NCBI GenBank assembly: GCA_029268285.1
Contig: JAJUGG010000007.1
Coordinates: 1-32,120, forward strand
DNA from: Ectothiorhodospiraceae bacterium
GTDB taxonomy: Bacteria; Pseudomonadota; Gammaproteobacteria; Nitrococcales; AK92
Reading direction: 5' to 3'
Length of the DNA: 32,120 nt
Below, one piece after another: positions 26,322-32,120 of this stretch. The position numbers and the translations under genes are program-made. Within the stretch, counting starts at the first letter, position 1. The number at the start of each line of letters is the position of its first letter. The notes under the pieces were generated by a model, which was given only the letters and a program-made list of their open reading frames with translations, did not search any database and was not told the origin of the DNA.

Positions 26322-27322
26322 ACCAGCTGCACCGTCAGCTCACAATGCCGGTATCGGATCACACACAAATCGGACAGGTACGACGCGCCGCGGTGGCGCT
26401 CAGCAACCAGATGGGACTGGACGAAACCACCCAGGGGAAGCTGGCTATTATCGCCACCGAAATGGCCAGCAACATCGTCAAGCATGCCGGTCGGGGCGAA
26501 GTGGTGTTACGAGCGCTGCGCGACGAAGGTCCGGGCATAGAAGCGCTCGCGATCGATCGCGGGCCGGGCATGGCCGACCCTGACGCCTGTCTGCGCGACG
26601 GCTTTTCCACGGCCGGCAGCGCCGGTACCGGGCTAGGCGCGATGAGCCGGCTGTCGGATACCTTCGACATCTACTCGTACCCGGATAAAGGCACGGTGGT
26701 CATGGCGCGGGTCTGGAAGAGCGGCGGACCGATCAATCCCAGCTGCCAAGTAGGCAGCATTTGCCTGCCGATGGGCAGCGAGCAGCTACCCGGGGATGCG
26801 TGGGCTGTGGATGTAGAACCGGGACGCCTCCTGGTTACCGTCATCGATGGCCTCGGCCACGGCGCGGCCGCGGCCATCGCGGCGGAGAAGGCGCTGCAAA
26901 TCTTCCGCGAACATCACGCCGAGACCCCTGAGCAGATTCTCGGTAAGGCGCACGAGGCGCTGCACGACACCCGCGGCGCCACCATGGCGGTTGCGGAGGT
27001 CTTCATGGGCCGGCAACAGCTCGAGTATTGCGGCATAGGCAACATCTATGGTGCCGTGGTCGCGCCGTCTCGCTCGCGCAGTCTGGTGTCGCTCAACGGC
27101 ACGGTCGGGCATGAGTTGCGCAAGTTGCGCGCCTTCACCTACCCCTACCCGGCCGGCGCGCTGCTGATCATGCATTCCGACGGCCTCTCGACGCGCTGGA
27201 GTCTCGATGACTATCCGGGTATTTTTCAACATCATCCTGCGATCGCCGCGGCCGTGCTCTATCGCGATCACAGCCGGCAGCGCGACGATGTCGCCGTATT
27301 GGCCGTGAGGTATAGGCCATGA
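26312..27322 (+). CDS. Anti-sigma-type ATPase fused to SpoIIE/RsbX-like PP2C phosphatase
   Basis: 336 residues. Residues 20-135 form a second GHKL domain of the RsbW/RsbT class: N-box ATEMASNIVKHAG (Asn54), G1 DRGPGM (Asp82), G2 GSAGTGLGAMSRL. Residues 160-336 are a SpoIIE-type PP2C phosphatase with metal aspartates in VIDGLGHG (Asp179), MHSDGLSTRW (Asp290) and RQRDDVAVLAVRY (Asp325/326). The phosphatase half fits an RsbX-like role, resetting phosphorylated RsbR/RsbS. All catalytic residues look intact. It overlaps the RsbT stop by 10 bases and its own stop overlaps the next start, so the cassette is tightly coupled. No sigma or RsbV-like target is present nearby. Confidence 0.92.
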   Translation: MEVDQLHRQLTMPVSDHTQIGQVRRAAVALSNQMGLDETTQGKLAIIATEMASNIVKHAGRGEVVLRALRDEGPGIEALAIDRGPGMADPDACLRDGFSTAGSAGTGLGAMSRLSDTFDIYSYPDKGTVVMARVWKSGGPINPSCQVGSICLPMGSEQLPGDAWAVDVEPGRLLVTVIDGLGHGAAAAIAAEKALQIFREHHAETPEQILGKAHEALHDTRGATMAVAEVFMGRQQLEYCGIGNIYGAVVAPSRSRSLVSLNGTVGHELRKLRAFTYPYPAGALLIMHSDGLSTRWSLDDYPGIFQHHPAIAAAVLYRDHSRQRDDVAVLAVRYRP

Positions 27323-29364
27323 TCCCCATTGCCGCAGTAGCCGTTCGCAGCGTGGCGGATCTGCCGCGCCTGCAGGTCGGTACCGAAGCGCTGACTGCGG
27401 AACTGCAACTCCCCGTGCGCGAGCGCGCCGCTGTGACGGCAGCCGCGCTGGAATGGGCACGTCAGCTTGCCGAATCGGGTGGCGGGCAGCTCAGCTTTGC
27501 GCTACGCGCTGCCCCCGGCGAGCTAATCATCGAAGCGAAAGGCGAAGCCATCCGGCTCGCGTCCGAGCAAGACGCAATGGCGTTGAGCCGCATCGTGCAG
27601 GACGCTGACGTCCAGCGGCTCTGCCTACCGATCCGCGGGCTAAGCAATCCGGAACAGACCGCTGCGCGGTTGCGCAACTGCCTAGCCGACGAAGCACCCA
27701 ACGCCGCCGAGGCCCTCGCAGCCCATAACGCTCACACAATCGCACTGCTGCGCGAGCTCGAGCGCCAACAAGACGAACTGGCGCAGGTCAACGACGAGCT
27801 GGAAGAAACCAACCGCGGCGTCGTGGCGCTCTACGCCGAACTCGAGGAGCGGACCCAGTACCAGCAACGCATGACGGAAGCCAAGAGTCGCTTCCTGTCG
27901 AACATGACGCACGAGTTCCGCACTCCGCTGAACTCCATCCTCAGTCTCGCCGATATCCTGTTGCAACGCCTGGACGGCCCTCTGACCGAGGAACAGGAAA
28001 AGCAGATTCGCTTCATTCAGCAGGCCGCGGAGGGCTTGTCCGAACTCGTCAACGACCTGCTCGACCTCGCCAAGGTCGATGCCGGCAAGGTTCAGATAAA
28101 GCCTGTCGAGTTTCGCATCGAAAACCTCTTCTCGACGCTGCGAGGCATGCTGCGCCCGCTGCTTGCGGACAAGCCCGATCTACAACTGATCTTCGAGCAG
28201 CCGCGGGGGCTGCCGACGCTTTACACCGACGAGGCCAAAGTCTCGCAGATCCTGCGCAACTTCATCTCCAACGCCATCAAGTACACCGAGCGCGGAGAGG
28301 TGCGCGTAAAAGCCGAGGCGCGCACCGGCGACACCGTCGTCTTATCCGTAACCGACACCGGCATCGGCATCGCCCGGGCCGATCAGCAGCGCATCTTCGA
28401 CGAATTCACGCAACTCGATTCACCGCTGCAGAGCGGCATCAAGGGCACCGGCCTCGGCCTGCCCCTGTCACGGCGGCTGGCGCAACTGCTCGGCGGCAAC
28501 ATCGGCGTCCGCAGCACGCTCGGGGAAGGCTCGACCTTCTATACCGTCCTGCCGGTTCGTTACCAAAACGCCGGCAAGGAAGCCAGCGGACCGGACATCA
28601 CCTGCCTGGACCCGGGGCGCCAGCCGGTCCTGGTGGTCGAGGACAGTCGCGAATGGCTTTACCTGTATCAACAGTGCTTCGAGGACAGTCCCTATCAAAT
28701 GCTACCGGCGCGCACGCTGAAGGAAGCGCGCAGCTGGCTGGAGAGCCTTCGCCCCGTTGCCGTCATCCTTGACGTGCTGCTGGAAACCGAGAACACCTGG
28801 GATTTCCTCGGCGAACTCAGAGCCGCGCCGGAAACCGCTAAACTACCGATCATCGTTGCAACCGTGGTGGACAACGAAGCCCTGGCCCGCCGACTGGGCG
28901 CGGACGCGTTCCATGTCAAACCGGTGGACCGGGAGTGGCTGCTCTCCACCCTCGACCGCTTCAGTGGGCGCCAGGATAAGCTGCTCATCGTCGACCCCGA
29001 TGAAATCTCGCGCTATTTGCTGCGCGACCTGCTCGCCGATCAGCCCTTTGCGGTCATTGAGACCACCAACCCGGCCGAAGGCCTGTTGGCCGCGCGCCGA
29101 CATCGCCCGCTCGGCATCTTCCTGGACCCCATGACGAATGCAGCGGAACTCGATACCCTGATCACCGCGCTGCGCAACGATCCGACACTGGCATCGATGC
29201 GGGTATTTGCCTATAGCTCGCGGCCGCTTTCCCGCACCGAGCAAGAGCACCTACGCGCCGTTGCCGTGCTGCGCAAGGACGGCGGCACTCGCGACAGCGC
29301 CCGCCTCATGCTGCGCCAAGCACTCCGGGAGGCGGGTCTACTCACAGAGGAACAGGCAATATGA
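27319..29364 (+). CDS. Hybrid histidine kinase with two receivers and a degenerate RsbT-like N-domain
   Basis: 681 residues, no membrane helix, so cytoplasmic. Residues 30-110 resemble a decayed anti-sigma ATPase (VTAAALEWARQLAESGGGQLSF aligns with the RsbT N-box region, but the catalytic Asn is Gln49). A coiled coil follows (about 135-190), then the HisKA domain with His198 (NMTHEFRTPLNS), the ATPase domain with Asn318 (RNFISNAIKYTE), DTGIG (346-350) and GTGLGLPLS (376-384). Receiver 1 (435-545) has Asp485 and Lys534; receiver 2 (553-674) has Asp603 and Lys653, with acidic DPDE (559-562). Its start overlaps the phosphatase stop by 4 bases, and its stop overlaps the next start. It is probably the output partner of the stressosome. 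Confidence 0.92.
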   Translation: MIPIAAVAVRSVADLPRLQVGTEALTAELQLPVRERAAVTAAALEWARQLAESGGGQLSFALRAAPGELIIEAKGEAIRLASEQDAMALSRIVQDADVQRLCLPIRGLSNPEQTAARLRNCLADEAPNAAEALAAHNAHTIALLRELERQQDELAQVNDELEETNRGVVALYAELEERTQYQQRMTEAKSRFLSNMTHEFRTPLNSILSLADILLQRLDGPLTEEQEKQIRFIQQAAEGLSELVNDLLDLAKVDAGKVQIKPVEFRIENLFSTLRGMLRPLLADKPDLQLIFEQPRGLPTLYTDEAKVSQILRNFISNAIKYTERGEVRVKAEARTGDTVVLSVTDTGIGIARADQQRIFDEFTQLDSPLQSGIKGTGLGLPLSRRLAQLLGGNIGVRSTLGEGSTFYTVLPVRYQNAGKEASGPDITCLDPGRQPVLVVEDSREWLYLYQQCFEDSPYQMLPARTLKEARSWLESLRPVAVILDVLLETENTWDFLGELRAAPETAKLPIIVATVVDNEALARRLGADAFHVKPVDREWLLSTLDRFSGRQDKLLIVDPDEISRYLLRDLLADQPFAVIETTNPAEGLLAARRHRPLGIFLDPMTNAAELDTLITALRNDPTLASMRVFAYSSRPLSRTEQEHLRAVAVLRKDGGTRDSARLMLRQALREAGLLTEEQAI

Positions 29365-30512
29365 TGCGACAGCCGACCGGCAAGATCCTCGTCGTCGACG
29401 ATACCCCTGCGAATCGCTATGCCTTGGTGCGCATCCTCAAGACGGGCGGCCACGGGATACTCGAGGCCGACACCGGCCAGGGCGGCCTGGATGCCGCGGT
29501 ATCCGAGCAACCCGATCTTATCCTGCTCGACGTCAAACTGCCGGACATCATCGGCTTTGAAGTTACGCGCCGCCTAAAAGAAGACCCTGCCACCAGCCAC
29601 ATCCCGGTACTGCAGATTTCCTCCAGCTATACCGATGCCGACGCCCGCGCCTACGGGCTGAATGCCGGTGCCGACGCCTATCTCACCTCGCCGGTGGCGC
29701 CACAGGTCTTACTGGCTACGGTAACGGCGCTGCTACGCCTGCGCCGCGCGGAGCAGGAACTCAAAGAGGCGGTGCAGGCACGCGACGAATTCCTCGCGAT
29801 TGCCTCGCACGACCTGCGCACCCCATTGATGGCGCTGCAGCTCAAGGTCGAGATGATGCGCCGTGCTGCCGAACGCGGCCTGTCCAACCCGGACGCGCTG
29901 CCGCAACAGCTCGACGGAATATCGCAACTGGTGCGGCGCATGATCAGCCTGCTCGAGGGCCTGCTGGACATTTCCCAGATCAATGCCGGCACGCCCTCGC
30001 TCAAGCTCGACGATGTAGACCTCAGCGCGCTCGCGCACGTAGTGCTGGACCGCTTTGTCGAGCAGTTAGGACAATCCGGCTCGGCGCTGAACATCAGCAT
30101 CCCGGACGAACCGGTCATTGGTCGTTGGGATCCTATGCGCGTCGAGCAGGTTATCGCCAACTTACTGTCCAACGCCGTCAAATACGGCGCCGGCAAACCG
30201 GTGGACCTGATCGTCGAAGCGGACGCAGGCGCCGCAAGAATCATCGTGCGCGACCGCGGCATCGGCATCGCGCCGGACAAGCGCGAGCAAATCTTCCAGC
30301 GCTTCCAACGCGCCGACGCTGACCGTGAATCCGGCAGCTACGGCCTCGGCCTCTGGATCGTGCATGAACTGGTGCAGTTGCTGGGCGGGCAAATCTCGCT
30401 GGACAGCGCCGTCGGCGAAGGCTCCACCTTTACAGTGGAACTCCCTCTGGCAGGGCCGCAGGCAGCTGCCGAGAAAGCAGAAGCGACCCTGCTTGCCTCC
30501 CCGGCGGACTGA
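29361..30512 (+). CDS. Receiver-histidine kinase fusion, last gene of the stressosome operon
   Basis: 383 residues, cytoplasmic. Receiver (1-125): acidic pair Asp13/Asp14 (ILVVDDTPANR), phosphoacceptor Asp57 (LILLDVKLPD). The conserved receiver lysine is missing: the segment reads YLTSPVAP, with Ser110 where Lys is expected. A HisKA domain follows with His150 (IASHDLRTPLMALQ), then an ATPase domain with Asn271 (NLLSNAVKYG), DRGIGIA (298-304) and SYGLGLWIVHEL (326-337). It has no DNA-binding or cyclic-di-GMP output domain, so a further regulator must take its signal. It overlaps the previous gene by ATGA. Confidence 0.92.
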   Translation: MMRQPTGKILVVDDTPANRYALVRILKTGGHGILEADTGQGGLDAAVSEQPDLILLDVKLPDIIGFEVTRRLKEDPATSHIPVLQISSSYTDADARAYGLNAGADAYLTSPVAPQVLLATVTALLRLRRAEQELKEAVQARDEFLAIASHDLRTPLMALQLKVEMMRRAAERGLSNPDALPQQLDGISQLVRRMISLLEGLLDISQINAGTPSLKLDDVDLSALAHVVLDRFVEQLGQSGSALNISIPDEPVIGRWDPMRVEQVIANLLSNAVKYGAGKPVDLIVEADAGAARIIVRDRGIGIAPDKREQIFQRFQRADADRESGSYGLGLWIVHELVQLLGGQISLDSAVGEGSTFTVELPLAGPQAAAEKAEATLLASPAD

Positions 30513-30581
30513 GATTCCACCTCAAAGCCGCTGCGCGTTTCTCAAAACCCGCGCGCGTCTTCGCCAGGGTCTGCTGGAATC

Positions 30582-30590
30582 TGGCATAAT
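30582..30590 (+). promoter_or_regulatory. Candidate extended -10 promoter of metG
   Basis: TGGCATAAT at 30582-30590 is an extended -10 element, 33 bases before the metG start, with no good -35 box. The same nine bases occur ahead of sufT. It shows that metG is likely transcribed separately from the stressosome operon. Confidence 0.5.
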
Positions 30591-30623
30591 CCCGCCTTTA
30601 GTTCCGAACGAACAGCAGGTTCC

Positions 30624-32120
30624 ATGAGTCGCAAAATCCTCGTTACCAGCGCGCTGCCCTATGCTAACGGGCCCATCCACCTGGGGCACTTGGTGGAGTA
30701 CATCCAAACCGACATCTGGGTGCGCTTTCAGAAACTCCGCGGCCACGAGTGCTACTACGTTTGCGCCGACGATGCCCACGGCACGCCCATCATGCTCAAG
30801 GCGCGCCAGGAAGGGATCAGCCCCGAGGAACTGATCGAGCGCATCGGGCGCGAGCACCGTCGCGACTTCGACGAGTTCCTGATCGGCTTCGACAACTACC
30901 ACTCGACGCATTCGCCAGAGAACAAAGAACTGGCTTCGCTGATCTACGAGCGCCTGCGCGACAGCGGCCACATCGTCAGCCGCAGCGTCATGCAGGCTTA
31001 CGACCCCGAAGCCAAGATGTTCCTGCCGGACCGTTACATCAAGGGCACCTGCCCGCAGTGCGGCGCCCCCGATCAGTACGGCGACAACTGCGAAGCCTGC
31101 GGCACCACCTACACGCCGGGCGAGCTCAAGAACCCGGTCTCGGTGGTATCCGGCGTAGCGCCGATTGAGCGCGAATCGCTGCAGTACTTCTTCAAGATGG
31201 CCGACTTCGAAGACATGCTGCGCGAATGGGTCAGCGCCGAGCACATGGACGCTGAGGTCGCCAACAAGGTCCACGAATGGTTCGAGGGCGGCCTGCGCGA
31301 CTGGGACATCTCCCGTGATGCGCCCTACTTCGGCTTCGAAATCCCCGGCGTCGAAGGCAAGTATTTTTACGTCTGGCTGGATGCGCCGGTCGGCTACATG
31401 GCTTCGTTCAAGAACCTGTGCGCGCGCGCGGGGCTGGACTTCGATAGCTTCTGGCAGCAGGACTCCGACGCCGAGCTCTACCACTTTATCGGCAAGGACA
31501 TCATCCGCTTCCACTGCCTGTTCTGGCCCGCCATGCTGCACGGAGCCGGCTTCCGCATGCCGACCCGCATCAACGTGCACGGCTTTCTCACGGTCAACGG
31601 CCAGAAGATGTCGAAGTCGCGCGGCACCTTTATCATGGCTCGCACCTATCTCGAGCATCTACAGCCCGAGTACCTGCGCTACTACCTCGCAGCCAAGCTA
31701 TCGGGCGGCGTGCACGACCTCGACCTCAACCTAGAAGACTTCATCCAGCGCGTGAACTCGGACCTGGTCGGCAAGCTAGTCAACATCGCTAGCCGGTGCG
31801 CGGGCTTCATCAACAAGCGTTTCGACGGCCGTCTGGCCGATCACCTAGCCGACCCGGCCCTGTTCCGCGAGTTCACCGCCGACGCCGAGAGCATCGCCGG
31901 CCTCTACGAAGCGCGGGAGTACTCACGCGCGGTGCGCGAGATCATGACCCTCGCCGACCGTGCCAACCAGTACATCGATGAGAAAAAGCCCTGGATTATC
32001 GCCAAGGAAGAAGGCCGCGAAGCCGATCTTCAGGCCATCTGCACCATGGGCCTCAACCTGTTCCGCGTACTGCAGCTCTACCTCAAGCCGGTGCTGCCCG
32101 CCATGAGCCAAGCGGCAGAA
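30624..32120 (+). CDS. metG: Methionyl-tRNA synthetase (3' truncated by window)
   Basis: 499 codons are visible, open to the window end; E. coli MetG has 677 residues, so roughly the last quarter is missing. Class I synthetase: HIGH-type motif HLGH (19-22) in [14 protein letters not shown], the zinc knuckle with Cys143, Cys146, Cys156 and Cys159, and KMSKS (328-332) in [16 protein letters not shown]. The anticodon-binding helices begin around 380. It charges tRNA-Met in the cytoplasm. The ATG at 30624 is 111 bases after the stressosome operon, with an extended -10 promoter. Confidence 0.97.
   Translation, partial: MSRKILVTSALPYANGPIHLGHLVEYIQTDIWVRFQKLRGHECYYVCADDAHGTPIMLKARQEGISPEELIERIGREHRRDFDEFLIGFDNYHSTHSPENKELASLIYERLRDSGHIVSRSVMQAYDPEAKMFLPDRYIKGTCPQCGAPDQYGDNCEACGTTYTPGELKNPVSVVSGVAPIERESLQYFFKMADFEDMLREWVSAEHMDAEVANKVHEWFEGGLRDWDISRDAPYFGFEIPGVEGKYFYVWLDAPVGYMASFKNLCARAGLDFDSFWQQDSDAELYHFIGKDIIRFHCLFWPAMLHGAGFRMPTRINVHGFLTVNGQKMSKSRGTFIMARTYLEHLQPEYLRYYLAAKLSGGVHDLDLNLEDFIQRVNSDLVGKLVNIASRCAGFINKRFDGRLADHLADPALFREFTADAESIAGLYEAREYSRAVREIMTLADRANQYIDEKKPWIIAKEEGREADLQAICTMGLNLFRVLQLYLKPVLPAMSQAAE

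Noticed and set aside
30522-31658. A 378-codon open frame on the minus strand across metG
   Set aside because: Antisense shadow of metG, which has HLGH, zinc and KMSKS motifs; the shadow protein has no recognisable domain.

Overview
The window is 32 kb of chromosomal, GC-rich bacterial DNA, densely packed with genes. Gene content points to a gammaproteobacterium outside the enteric group: an E. coli-type GshA, EttA, ProQ/FinO protein, TrhO, FNR/ANR, RimB-RimK, PurU, and the glyA-nrdR-ribD-ribE-ribBA-ribH-nusB-thiL-pgpA order. GTAG-type REP elements between genes fit this. I cannot name a genus from sequence alone. There are no rRNA or tRNA genes, CRISPR arrays, insertion sequences or phage genes.

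Layout. (1) 1-1554: end of an OmpR-type response regulator overlapped by a PhoQ-like sensor kinase. (2) 1664-5696, plus strand: SufT, glutamate-cysteine ligase GshA, tRNA hydroxylase TrhO, and a ProQ RNA chaperone whose start overlaps the trhO stop. Perfect inverted repeats flank gshA. (3) 5697-8194: a REPIN-like repeat cluster, an unrecognised membrane-anchored protein, a small exported protein, and FNR. (4) 8336-16046, minus strand: one long tightly packed run glyA-nrdR-ribD-ribE-ribBA-ribH-nusB-DUF2889-thiL-pgpA, covering one-carbon metabolism, the NrdR repressor, riboflavin, transcription antitermination, thiamine and phospholipid synthesis. The GTP cyclohydrolase II half of RibBA looks dead. 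(5) 16255-18231: a membrane-anchored beta-helix protein with an unusual cytoplasmic helical domain. (6) 18508-22771, plus strand: rimB-rimK (ribosomal S6 modification), ettA (translation throttle) with a clear terminator, and purU. (7) 22772-23383: 600 bases of gene-free, repeat-rich DNA. (8) 23384-24388: a class I glutamine amidotransferase and a Pmp3-type small membrane protein. (9) 24666-30512: a six-gene stressosome operon. (10) 30624 to the end: metG, cut by the window edge.

The most interesting region is 24666-30512. It encodes RsbR-, RsbS- and RsbT-like proteins, an anti-sigma-type ATPase fused to a SpoIIE/RsbX-type phosphatase, a hybrid histidine kinase with two receiver domains, and a receiver-histidine kinase fusion. 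No sigma factor and no RsbV/RsbW-type pair is present, so the stressosome signal probably goes into a two-component phosphorelay instead of sigma-B. The hybrid kinase begins with what looks like a decayed RsbT-like domain, and the last kinase has lost the conserved receiver lysine. Both are clues to how the stressosome may be coupled to the kinases.
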